From the NCBI GenBank assembly GCA_000151295.1, contig GG745334.1:911662-948865 (forward strand): a stretch of 37,204 bases of DNA. The letters run 5' to 3'. Positions within the stretch are counted from its first letter, which is position 1, and the number at the start of each line of letters is the position of its first letter. Source of the DNA: Allomyces macrogynus ATCC 38327 (lineage: Eukaryota > Blastocladiomycota > Blastocladiomycetes > Blastocladiales > Blastocladiaceae). Shown here piece after piece: positions 11,094-21,962 of the stretch. Under the pieces are notes generated by a model. That model was not told the origin of the DNA, ran no database searches, and saw only the letters and a program-made list of their open reading frames with translations. A program made the position numbers and the translations under genes.

Positions 11094-12535
11094 ATGGCGC
11101 TCTGGGCCGACAAGCACCGACCCACGTCGCTAGCGTCGCTCGACTACCACGTCGATCTTGGGCAGCATCTCGAGCGACTCGCCAATGAGGGCGACTTCCC
11201 GCACTGCCTCGTCTACGGGCCCGACGGCGCCGGCAAGAAGACGCGTATTATGGCCACGTTGCGCGCGCTCTACGGTCCCGGTGTCGAAAAGATCAAGATT
11301 GAGCAGCGTACAATCACAGCATCAACGCGCAAGATTGAAGTGAACCTGATCGTCTCGAATTACCACATTGAGATCAACCCAGTGTACGTGGTAGCTGACC
11401 CGTACCGACGCGACGTGCCGCAAACCTCGTCGACATGGTGTGCTTTCCCTGACCGGCGGCGATCCTTGCCGAACGTGCTGTGTAGCGAGGCCGGCATCCA
11501 GGACCGTTTGATCATGCAAGAGCTCATCAAGGAGCTTGCGCAGACGCAAAACATTGACGCGGCCGCGGCCAAGCGGTTCAAGGTCGTCATCATCTCCGAG
11601 GCCGACAGTTTGACCTTGCCAGCGCAGCACGCGCTCCGCCGCACCATGGAAAAGTACATGGCCAATCTGCGCGTCATCATGTGCTGCAACTCCACGTCCA
11701 AGATCATTCCGGCCATTCAAAGTCGTTGTCTGCTCGTGCGCGTCGCTGCGCCGAGCCCTGGCGAGGTACGGTGGTTGTTTGGAGCCGAGTGCATGACTGT
11801 AGGTGCTCATCTTTGTTTCCCGGTCGTGGATGCCGTCTAGATTTCCACAATTCTCCGCGGCATTGCCAGGAAAGAGGGCTTTACGGTGGCTCCCGAAGTC
11901 GCGGCCAAGATTGCCACCGAGTCCAAGCGCAACCTGCGCCGCGCCATTTTGATGCTCGAGGCGCTCTACGTGACCAACGGATCACCGAGGTACGCTCGTG
12001 CCTTGATTCCGAGTGGCCTGATTTCGTTCGGCGAGATCTGACCCTCCTTTCTCGGTCGAATAGCGCGATCACGGCCCACGCTGACCTGTCCGGCATCGAG
12101 TATGACTGGGAGGTCTACATTGCCGACACGGCGACCATAATTATTCAGGAGCAGTCGGCTGACCGGCTTGGGCAAGTGCGCACGCGGCTCTACGAGCTGC
12201 TCGCACACTGCATCCCACCCAATGTGATTATGAGGGTACGATCGCCAGCTTTCGGCACGCTCGGTGCGCACTTCGACTGACGGATTGAATAGACACTGGC
12301 CAAGGCCATTGCTGACCGCGTGCAGGAGCCGATGCGGCCGGACATTTTGGTCATGGCAGCGCACTACGTGCGTTCGCTTTTTCTGAGGCCCTTTCTCTTG
12401 AATGCGCTCTAACCCGTCGACTCCACCAGGAGCACTCGATGTGTATTTGGGTCCAAGCCGATTTTCCACCTCGAGGCCTTTGTCGCCAAGGCCATGGCCG
12501 CCTACAAGCGGTTCTGTGTCGAAATGGTGATGTGA
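11094..12535 (+). CDS. RFC3: Replication factor C subunit 3 (clamp loader), with +1 slip in the last exon
   Basis: RFC3 is an AAA+ subunit of the clamp loader that puts PCNA on DNA. Exons: 11094-11383, 11486-11765, 11841-11989, 12064-12235, 12293-12367, 12430-12535. Markers: M-A-L-W-A-D-K-H-R-P at the start, Walker A G-P-D-G-A-G-K-K-T, I-S-E-A-D-S-L-T at the Walker B position, H-A-L-R-R-T-M-E-K-Y-M, C-C-N-S-T-S-K-I-I-P and the sensor Q-S-R-C. C-terminal blocks are D-W-E-V-Y, Y-E-L-L-A-H-C-I-P-P and F-H-L-E-A-F-V-A-K. Exons 1-5 join in phase. Exon 6 reads E-H-S-M-C-I, then needs one base skipped at the TTTGGG tract (12446-12451) to enter the conserved ending. With that skip the protein is 356 aa, the length of human RFC3. 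Confidence 0.9.
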
Positions 12536-12857
12536 TGGCTATCCAACGTCTAACACGCATCATTTTTTTATTCCCTGTCAGCTTGTCCCGTCTCTCTTCG
12601 TCGCCTGTCAGGCAAACGGCCATTTGCATGAGAAACTGGTTTGGGCAAACCACAGCAAGAATGATCCAACGCCCAAGCTCTCTCGAGACGAGAACGGCGA
12701 CAACAAACGAAACCAGTGTCAAGATGCCAAGACAAGACTGTTGCATTGAATCAAAAGAGAATCGACGAGAAAGGACTCCCCAAGGCAAACCGAAAAAAAA
12801 ACAAGGCAAACCCCAGCACGGAACCAACAAAAAGCAATACACAAAACGACATGGCGA
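12536..12857. other. Convergent 3' intergenic region between RFC3 and CCT2
   Basis: This A-rich stretch separates the RFC3 stop (+) from the CCT2 stop (-). It is rich in CAA/AAA triplets (12770-12850). The unshifted RFC3 last-exon frame stays open through it to 12876 with low-complexity Lys/Gln/Arg sequence, which I do not count as coding. It probably holds both 3' UTRs. Confidence 0.5.
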
Positions 12858-14819
12858 CTACTCGCGCGTCCGCTGACGCGGCGCCGCGCGCAGAATGTTA
12901 TCCACGCGCAGGATCATTTCCCCGGCATCCGACGCCGAGAGCTCGACCTGGCGCTTGAGCTTGTAGGACTCGGTGATGCCGAGCTCGCGCATGCACGCGA
13001 TATCGCCATTGTACATGTCGAGCCCCGCCGTGTTCTTGCCCGCGTGGTGCGCGGCGCGCAGCCGCGCAACCAGATCGCTCGAGTCGAAACCAGCGTTATC
13101 GGCCAAGATGGTCGGCATTTGCCGCAGCGCGCGCGCAAACCCTTCCACAGCCATGGCCTTCTTGCCCGCCGTCTTGGCCGCAAGCTCGTCAACGGCCTTG
13201 GCCATGAGCGTCTCGGAGCACCCACCACCAAGAACCGTGCGCGTCTCCTTGACCGTCTGTGAGAGGACAGCAAGCGCGTCGTGCAGCGACCGCTCAGCTT
13301 CGTCGAGCAGCTGGTGCGTGGAACCACGCAGGACGACCGTGCAGGCCTCACCCGCAGCGACGCCCGAGAACTTGATGAGCTTGTCCTCGCCAATCATGAT
13401 TTCCTCAATCAGGTCACACTGGCCGAGGGTAACGAGTTCCGGGTGGTCAAACGTCGACGCGATCTCGCCGCCCGTGACAAGCGCGAGCCGCTCAACGCCG
13501 TCAAAGTCAGCGTGCTCAATCGACATGATGCCGGCATCGGCGAGCAGCTGCTCAGGCCAGTTGTAGATGAGCTGGCGGTTCACAAAGCAGTTGATGCCGT
13601 GCGCCTTGATCTTGTCAACCTTCTCCCTCATCTTGTCGCGCTCGGCGCGCTCGAGTTCGGCAAGCTTGCCCGTCGCGTCGACGCGCACGCGCGCGCCAAA
13701 CACCTTGATCTTGTCGGTGTCCATGGACGTGTTGGCAATCAGAATCTTGGCGTTCTCGATGCGTTTCGGGCAATTGACGCCAATTTTCTTGTCGAGAATA
13801 AAGCCCTCGTCGAGGTACGAGTCGAGCAGCTTGCCGCCGACCTTCTTGATGATCTGGATGTTGTCGAGGTTGGTCGACCCCTTGAGCCGCAGGACGGCGT
13901 CGACGGCGAGCTCGGCAAAGTAGACGCGGTCCTGCGAGAGCACCTTGGACGAGAGCGTCGTCTTGGCAATGTTGATCAGGTCCTGGCGGAACTTGACGGG
14001 GTCCTTGCCGTTGTCGACGGCAGCGCCCTCGAGCGCCTTGAGCGCGGCGGCCGAGGCCAGACGGTAGCCCTCAATGATGACCTGCGGGTGGATCTTTTGC
14101 TGGACGAGCTTCTCGGCCTCGCGCAGCAGCTCCGAGCCGAACACGCACACGGACGTCGTGCCGTCGCCGACCTCGTCGTCCTGGACCTTGGACAGGTCTA
14201 GCGTCGAGAAAGTGGGTCAGTTGCATGACGCGCGCAATCGACGAGGTGCAAACGAGCGAGCAGGAGCCCTGGCGACAAGAGGGACGGGATGACCACGCAC
14301 TCACAAGGACCTTGGCGGCCGGGTTGTCGAGGTAGATGGACTTGAGGATGGTGGCGCCGTCGTTGGTGACGTGCACCTCGCCCGTCGACATGGACTGGAG
14401 GATCTTGTCCTATACGACCACGGCAGCGGATCAGCGACAAGAGCGCTGTGCAGGACGCGCATTTCGGTAAAAAGTCGCACGAACCATGCCCTTGGGGCCG
14501 AGCGTCGACTTGACAAGATCACCGACGGTGATCGCGCCAATGAACGAGGACTAGGAGCGCGGCACGCACGACCGTCAGCGATACATGGTCGCACGAAATG
14601 CTGGCGAGGGTCGTCCGGGATCCGTACCAGACGCGCGTTTTCGGCGCGCTCCTCGCTCGCCTCTTCGTTGAAGATCTGAATGGGCGAGAACGACTAGATG
14701 ACGGGGACATGATCGTGGGTTGGTCGTTGTTCATGCATGGCGGGCGCGAGGGCCAAATTGCTGCAGTGGTGGCGGTGACCGAGAGCGTGTCGTGTCGTGG
14801 CAGGTGTCGCACGGACCAT
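12858..14819 (-). CDS. CCT2: CCT/TRiC chaperonin subunit beta
   Basis: This is a subunit of the cytosolic chaperonin that folds actin, tubulin and WD-repeat proteins. Exons (minus strand): 14819-14817 (the ATG alone), 14693-14628, 14550-14485, 14409-14301, 14197-12858; total 527 aa, all phases consistent. The order of blocks matches CCT-beta: [12 protein letters not shown] then [32 protein letters not shown], the nucleotide motif [59 protein letters not shown], and A-G-L-D-M near the end. The start is inferred from an ATG directly followed by a GTCCGT donor, which gives M-S-F-S-P-I-Q. A longer first exon from another ATG would be out of frame. Confidence 0.93.
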
Positions 14820-16717
14820 GATGGTGGGGGCCGGCGCGGTGCAGCAGAAGGACTGGAGAGCAAGCTGCAGCGACTGGTCGGTCGGGATGGCACTTGGTCG
14901 TCAAGTGCACGTCGTCAGCGACGAGTTGCTGGCGGCGACGAAGCGACGTTGATCAGCGTTCAATAGCTGCTTGCTCGAGTGCGCGCGCCGTGAAGCTCGC
15001 TGAAGGGCGACGGGGTCACGCCAGTTACGCGTCGTGCGTGACGGTTGTGACAGTCAGTGTCCACCGCCACTGACCCAGCATCTCCCAGCAACCTGCCGCG
15101 TGATGCACCAAAACTGGAATGGTTTTGCTTCGCCGCCTGCCGATACGATTCTACATCCATCATATTTACACCCGTATCTACTTTCTGTATCCTTTCTGTG
15201 ATGCAGCAAGCTCACCAACCTGGCAACAACACGCCAATGCACAGCATCCTTTTGCTGGTTTTATGCACAAAACCTTGGCCGACTTGGCCTGCCCACTATG
15301 CTCCATGACACCTGGCCATCCCCATCCCATCAGGCCCCTCATCTCCTCTCTGCACATTACACACACTCATGCAAGTCCACCAAAAGAACTCACTGCCTTC
15401 CATGTCAACACACGTTTTCAAGTCTCTATAATCAATCAGTCTTCACCTCCCCCATACTCAGGATCTGACTGTCCTGCCCACCAACACTGTTTTCTGGCTG
15501 CTGCTGGTTGACTTGAGCACGCCTTTGTGCAGTACTGACCTCAGGGCCTTGCTTGTCACATCTTTGGTCAGCAGCACATGCTTGATGCTTGGCACCATGG
15601 CCCTGAGCACATTCATATCAGGCCCCACATGAAGCATGTGCAGCCACTTGTGTGCCCCTGGATCTCAAGTGCTCTGCATGACTTGCACACAACCATTACA
15701 ATCCACATATGACATGAAATCCTCATAAGAACTGGCACTGCCATACTGGCACTGAAATGCATTTGCCAGTGGGAGAAAGTGCATCATGAACTGCAGCCCA
15801 ACAACCTCTTCAACAGGAACCTAAATTGATTTGCAGGAGTGTGCTCAATCACTTGTCAGGGTAATGGCACCAAGCAAGGGGGACTGAAGCAGCACCAAAA
15901 TGGCAGCAAAAGGTGTGGTGCTCCAAGAGTCCAAGAGGTTGACTTTGGAGCAGTTCCCACGTGTGTCTGTATCATATTTTTTCAATTTCATTTTCCAGTT
16001 CTTTGGCAATGTGTTGCTCTGGTCAGGTCATCTATGGGGCCTGGGGCCTGGGGGTGGCTGACTTCAATCATAGTCACGATTGGTGTCCATCAGTGCAATT
16101 GCAGTGTTCTGAGTACAATCAGAGTCATTGTGATAGTGGTTGGGTCTCATTTGTGCGGCTGGAGTTGGGCACTGGTTATTTGCAGTCAGCGCGACCTCAA
16201 TTGAGTTTATGCCCATTGAATCGTGGATGCCTTGACCTTGGTTGGGTGGTCATCCGCTCTGATCGGCTCCAGCTGAGCTGACTCTGGCATCCCAATCGAC
16301 CTTGATTAGGGTCCAACCAGACTTCATTTACACCAATTCCGAAAGTGGGATGAACTTGGCGCGCGTCGTCGAGAGGAACGAGGTCATTCTGGTCGCGAAA
16401 TGAAGTGCAGCAGGAGGGCGGACATACCACTGGCTGGTGACGCTGGCATGAAGGCGATGGGGATCGGCATGGTGCTTGCATCGCACCTCGCTGGCATTAC
16501 CAATGGCTCCTGTTTCGCGGCTCGCGCTGAGGTCAGTTTGATCAGGGAAGGTGCGACGCTTCGTCACAGCCAAAATCACGGTCGATTAACGCACGTAACG
16601 TTCGGCAGCTCGCCTGTTATGACTGACCACCTGTCGGAATGCAAGCAAATCAAAAGACACTGCGTATGCTGTGATCCAGTCCCTCCACCATCCTCCCCCA
16701 GTTCCGCTTGCTCAAAA
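14820..16717. other. 1.9-kb gene-free interval with CpG-depleted core
   Basis: No intact gene lies between CCT2 and the receptor gene. The left 250 bases look like an ordinary CpG-rich promoter. The centre (about 15180-16156) is rich in TG/CA and nearly lacks CpG. The right 400 bases regain normal CpG content. Short frames on both strands here are degenerate. Confidence 0.7.
15182..16156. repeat. Degenerate CpG-depleted element, probably an old transposon copy
   Basis: I count only six CpG dinucleotides here, and none between 15522 and 15959. Flanking gene sequence carries up to about ten per 60 bases. TG, CA and CATG-type words are in excess, the expected result of deamination at methylated CpG. 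On the minus strand 15799-15458 keeps a readable frame broken by two TGA codons at 15667-15665 and 15460-15458, either of which could be a mutated CGA. On the plus strand 15841-15930 has a C-x3-C...G-L-K-Q-H...C pattern resembling a zinc finger. No terminal repeats or target duplication were found by eye, so element class and ends are unknown. Confidence 0.5.
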
Positions 16718-19700
16718 TCAGTCGACCTCTTCGATCCCTTCGTGCATCCCGTCTTCGGGCTCGGACCGCGCCTTGCCCGCCGCGGTCCCTTCAGTTCTCC
16801 CGACCGTCGACGTTTTGAGCACGCCCTTGAGCGGGGGCGCCGCTGCCTTCTTCGCCTCCCTCTCCACCGTCTCGTTGGTATTCGGCACGGCCGGACGCAA
16901 GCAAACTCTTGTCAGGCCCGACATCCAAGACGCGCAGCCACTCGTTCATATTCTCGGCGTCGCGCGCCTGGATCTCAAGCACGGTCCCCGACTTGATCGT
17001 GACCGTGACGATCCACGCCTTGCTATCCGTCGCGATTGACCGGTACGGCAACCCGTAATACGTTGCGGTCCCATCGAGCGCCATGACCGTTAAGTACTGG
17101 TACTCTTTCGCGACTTCAATCTCACATAGCCGCCACGGCGAGCCCACCCGGCGGACCGCACGTGCACGGGCGCGAGTGCCGCGGCGACAACATTCGTGTG
17201 CTCGAGCATGCACAGCTCGCCGTCGCCAACTCGCTCGCCGCGTACGACGCGCCGCCCATACTCGTTTTACGATCGGCCTTGGCGGCAGTGTTCTTTTTCG
17301 GCCACGTCCGGCTGGCTCTTGACGGCAATCGCGTTGATCCCGCCGCGCCGCTGCCGCAGTGGATGGCGACGACCTTGTACCCGATGACGCCAAACGACGC
17401 GAGCGTCCGCCGTGACGAGCACGATGATCGAATTAATAAGATACTTCGTGACGACCGATACGTCGAGAAACTCGAGCGCGACGACAACGGCGAGGGTCAG
17501 GATAATGTTGGCCACGGCAAACAAGATCACACGCGGTTCCTGCGAGGGCGACGGCATGTTGCGCGCCTTGACAATCCACTGCATGGCCACGAGGAACAGC
17601 AATCCGTTCACGGCCGCGTAGACGCCCGCGGCCGGGTGCAGCCACGCCGTCCTGCAGTGCCAGTAACTGCCGTCGACGGGCGAGATACTGACGGCGCTCG
17701 TCACGGCCGTGGCCGGATTCAGCAGCCAGGCGATCACCATGACCGTCTCGGCGACCGCGAGCCCGACGCCAAAGATGATCAGCGGTTTCCGGTGGCTCTT
17801 GGTGGACGACCCGAAAATATGACACAGGACCGCGTTTTCGTAAATCAACCGGTAATGCAAAGCCTTGGTCCCGACGGCGAGCATGATCATGGCGCCTGTG
17901 ATGAGCCCGACGACGAGCTGTGCCGTGCATGTCGTGCGCGTCGGCGCCGCCGTCCACAGCATCAACCACGTGTGCATGATCGAGACGGCAGCCGTCGCCA
18001 GCAAAATCCACCACGGGTTGCTCGTCACGACAACGCGGTGGTGCCGCTTGAACACGACCAAGTAGATGCAAGACGCAATGTGCACCAAGAAACACGCCGC
18101 GTAGAGGGTCAGCATGACTTTGCCGCCGTCGAGGTCGTCCGAGACGCCAACCTTGGGTACCGTGACAATCGAGAGCTGGAAGGCCAGCGTCGACAGAACC
18201 GACGTCGACTGAGCGCCCATCCGCGGACCCATGCTCGCCGTCTCAGCGACCGGACCGTCCTTGAGACTCGCTTGCGGCTCGCGCCAGTCGACATAGTCGG
18301 GCACCGGCTGGTACTCAAACAGCGACGCCGCGGTTCTCGGCGCCGCACCCGCGTTCGCGAGTGTCGGCGGCCAGACAAACCCGTAAAACGACGTGCTCTT
18401 AGCGGTCGACCAGGCCCGAATCGCGTCGGCCATGTAGGCCGCGAGCGGCGGCAAGTCGTCGGCCTGGGCGACGTGCCCGTCCTTGTCAACGACCGCGAAC
18501 CGGAACCGCACGACACTCGTCGCCGTATCGTTCTGCAGCGTCATGGTTCGGAACAGCGGCGAGTAGCCCGGTGGGAGCACGGCTTGCGCCTTTTCCATGA
18601 GTCCGTCACGCACGCCGACAGTCGCGAGGTACGGCGGCGACGCAAGCGTCCATTCTATGACGTCCGAGACGTTGATCGGGAACTGGCACGCGATGCCTTC
18701 GAACCCGGGGTTGCACACGCACTGACCCGCAGCCGTGCAGGCACCATTGACACACCCTTGCGTGCACGCGACCGCCTGGCACGATGGGAAGTAAGGGCCG
18801 AGCTGCGGCGCCGGGTCGAGCCGGCTGCGCCCTTCGCACGGCATGATTTCCACGGGCACCGACACGGAGAGACTCGAGGGTGCGATCGACGCCGAGATTG
18901 ACGTGGTCTGTACCGGCGTGAAGAAGACATCGTGCATGCCGTCGAGCCCAAACGCGGCGAGCCCCGTCCAGTTGGCCGACCCTGTGAACACGGCCTTGGT
19001 GCGCTCGCCCGTCAGGTTGAGCGAGGTCGAGTGCGCCTGCACGAGCAGGACCGTGTCGCGGCCGCCGAAAATGTAGGTTTGCCCAAACACATCGTGCGCG
19101 AGCACTTGCACGGTCGCATTGATCGTGGAACCACTAAGAACCGAAGCGATCGGGGCATTGTTGGCGGGCACGTTGGCAATCTCGAGGTAGTGGAAGTCGC
19201 TCGCGTAGTCGTTGGGCACGTTGTCGCTGTAGGTCACGTCGCCGGCAAACGTCTGGTCGACGTTGTGTTTCGTGAACCAGGCGCCGCCGCGCTTGGCCGA
19301 GTTGTCGTTGAACGTCGTTGACTGCACATTGGCCGAGTTCCACAGGAACAGCGCGCCGCCGTCGGCGCTGGCCACGTTGTTGCTGAACTGCGTGTTGGCC
19401 ACGGTCAGCGTGTTCCCTTGGTGCATGATCGCGCCGCCAAACTTGCCCGTGTTCCCAGTAAACATGCTCGTCGAAATGCGCGTCGACCCGTAGTTGACGA
19501 TGCCGCCGGCGTTGGTCCCACCGACATTGTTCTTGAATGTTGAGCTGCTGATCGTGACCGACCCGCTGCCCTCGACGCGAATTGGCGTCGCCCGGTTGTT
19601 GGTAAACGTACTGCCCGTGACCGTGGCACCTCCGCTATTGACCGCAACGACGCTGACGGCCGAGTTGCCCGAGGCGTAGACGTTCGTGAGCGTGTGTGAG

Positions 19701-21510
19701 CCACCCCAGGAGCTCAGGACACCGCCCCAAATTGAGAGCTGGTTGTTGGTGAAATTCGTGCGGGTAAACGAGGTCGAGGCCGACGACGACGTGCTGATGC
19801 ACCCGTCTGGGCACAGGTAGCCGTCAAAGACCACATCGGTGGCCGTGAAACTGGTCGAGTCCGGCACAGTCGCAAACGTGCACGCCTTGCCGCGGTAGGT
19901 GCTCTTGATGACCGAGTCGGAGACGACGACGCGCGACTGACCTGCGAGCAGGTAGACGTAGGACTTAGATGGGGGGCAGACGACATTGGTTGCGACGGTG
20001 CCGCCGCGGTACTCGATGCGACTCCGGTCGACAATGTTCCAGCCGCCCGACATGCCGTCGAGCACGCAGTTGTCGAAGATGAGCGCCGAGTCGGATCTCA
20101 GCGACCCGGCCATTTGTACGGCGGGCGACTCGTTGACACGGCGCAACGTTGACCCGTAAAAAACGGCCGTGGCGTAGCTGTCGCCCGTCACGAGCCGGCC
20201 GAAGATGTCCTGGAGATGACACGACGAGTCCAGGTGAGTGACCCTTGCCTTCTCGTGATGAGCACGGGTCGGTTTGTACCTGGAAGAGCGAGAACCCGAC
20301 ACCCATGCTAGTCTGGTCGTAGAGCGCAAAGAGGCCGCCGGCACAGGTGGCCGCGTCAACATTCATGACGGTCGAGTGGTCCATGGCGAGCACAGAGTTT
20401 TGCGTGAGCGAGGCCAGCCCGAACTGAGCCAGGTTGCACTGGAACGAGGTGACGAGGACATTGATCGCGTCGATGCGCGACGTGCCGCCGAGGTAGAACA
20501 GCGTGTCGGTGTATCCTTGCAGGCAAGAGACAAAATGTCAGCCATTATGACGTGGACCGAGTCAAATACGGCTGGCTTCAAAACGCACCGGTGAAGTTGG
20601 ACGCCGTGATGACCGCGTGGCTCGCGCCGGCGGTATTGACGATGCCGTGTCCATTGCCAGCCCAGACTTGGCTCATGCGCGACTGCGCGATGGTGAGGTT
20701 GGCCGCGCCGGCCACGTTCAAATCGACTGCCGACGACGAAAACGTCGATCCTTGGACGGCAATGAGCGCCGATTCATACGCCATGGCGCGGAACAACGAT
20801 TGGGCGCTACCAGTGCCTGTGGTGAAGTATTGCCAGGGGAGCAAGGAGACACGTACATATAAGGTGAGCACTCACGAACTGTCCCCCTGAATCGGAACAA
20901 GGGCCGACCCCACTCGCGCCTGGAAATGGCCGACCAAGTCGAAAAACACCGTACCCACGACCGTGCATCCGTTCATGCTCAAGACGGACGTGTTGTAGGC
21001 GGCAAAAATGGTCCATTGGTTGGCAGCCGCGACGGCCGCCGGGGTCGGGTCGAAATTGGTGAACGTGACGCCAGCCCAGGTCAAATTGGCGCCCGTGCTG
21101 AGCGTGATGATGGGGCCCTCGAGCGACGTGTGCGACGCATCGGCGACGATTTGCACAGGCGCGCCCGCGGGCACGGCGGGTTCGTGGATGAGTACGGCGT
21201 TGGTGAGCGTGTGTTGTGCGGGGGGTAGCGCATATTGGCCTGGTGACATGACCAGGTGCACGGGGTTTGACGCCGAACTGGGCGGCAGAGCAGACCAGGC
21301 CTCGGTGAGCGACTGGTACGGCGCGCTCGAGGACCCGGTGCGTTGGCCAGCGGCGACCGTCGTGGCGGCATTGAGATAGATGGTGGCGGCGTGCGCGGGT
21401 GCGGCGACGAGCACGGTGAACAGGCCAAGAGCGGCAAAGAAAAAAAGAGCCATGGCCGTGGTGGCCGCATCGGATCTCCTCGTCGTGCCGTGCGCGCGAG
21501 GGGCAGCCAT
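16718..21510 (-). CDS. Chimeric class C-like 7TM receptor: beta-helix + EGF + 7TM + PH-like tail
   Basis: Exons: 21510-20880, 20816-20589, 20515-20280, 20209-16718 (the last with frame breaks); about 1500 aa. A signal peptide (M-A-L-F-F-F-A-A-L-G-L-F) is followed by about 750 residues of parallel beta-helix repeats. These have Chlamydia-Pmp-like G-G-A-[ILW] and F-x-x-N motifs (for example F-G-G-A-I-M, F-S-N-N-V-A, D-G-G-A-L-F, F-N-D-N-S). An EGF-like module (C-T-Q-G-C-V-N-G-A-C, C-V-C-N-P-G-F-E-G) lies near 18690-18770. Seven hydrophobic helices from about 18145 to 17350 resemble class C (GABA-B/Grl-like) receptors; TM7 ends S-F-G-V-I-G-Y-K. A PH-like domain (about 17110-16920, ending E-N-M-N-E-W-L-R-V-L) and an acidic tail ending E-E-V-D follow. 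The main 7TM frame stops at 17267; the tail needs several single-base frame changes. Likely a plasma-membrane sensor (inference). Confidence 0.8.
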
Positions 21511-21962
21511 CGTGAGGCAGCTGGCCTGCACTTGCCGTGGCCGCGGCCAGAGCGGCGGCCCGTGGTCGCTAATTGCGGTGGCGGCGAGCATGGCGTTGCA
21601 GCAAGTCTTGGGCGTGCAGTGCTGTTTGGGGGGAGCGCGGGAGCCTTGGCGGGGATTTACGGTGCATGCCGCCGTGCGCATGGCAGCGGCCGTGTCGATG
21701 CTGCTGCTCGGCGGCAAGGAGCGTTGCGGTGGAGTGCGGTGGGCAGCTCCGACGCGGTCACGCCCCCGTGTCGCGTGCACCCAGTTCAACGCTCTCTGTG
21801 GATCTCTGTCGCCGGCGGCCGCGATCCGCCGCAAATATTCTGCACGACATCCACCAACCGCAGCCGCCAGCACGTCGTGCACTTGCTGCAGTACCTGCCC
21901 GCCGCAAGTTCCCGCTCGCCGCTCGCGTGCCCACCGCGTCTTGACCAACTGATCGACCAAAC
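21511..21962. promoter_or_regulatory. Bidirectional promoter region between the receptor and the secreted protein
   Basis: The receptor gene (minus) and the secreted Cys-rich gene (plus) start 452 bases apart, back to back, so this stretch must hold both promoters and 5' leaders. It is very GC-rich with no TATA-like box that I can see. The minus strand stays open upstream of the chosen receptor start, so a longer signal region cannot be excluded. Confidence 0.5.

Noticed and set aside
12439..12876. Extension of RFC3 by about 140 residues in the unshifted frame
   Set aside because: The sequence is low-complexity, unlike any RFC3, while the shifted frame gives the exact conserved C-terminus and family length.
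13281..14201. 306-codon plus-strand frame
   Set aside because: Antisense shadow of the CCT2 last exon; Val/Asp/Leu/Arg-rich composition typical of reversed GC-rich codons.
17162..18901. 579-codon plus-strand frame
   Set aside because: Antisense of the receptor 7TM region. It is Arg/His/Asp-rich without domains, while the opposite strand encodes clear membrane helices.
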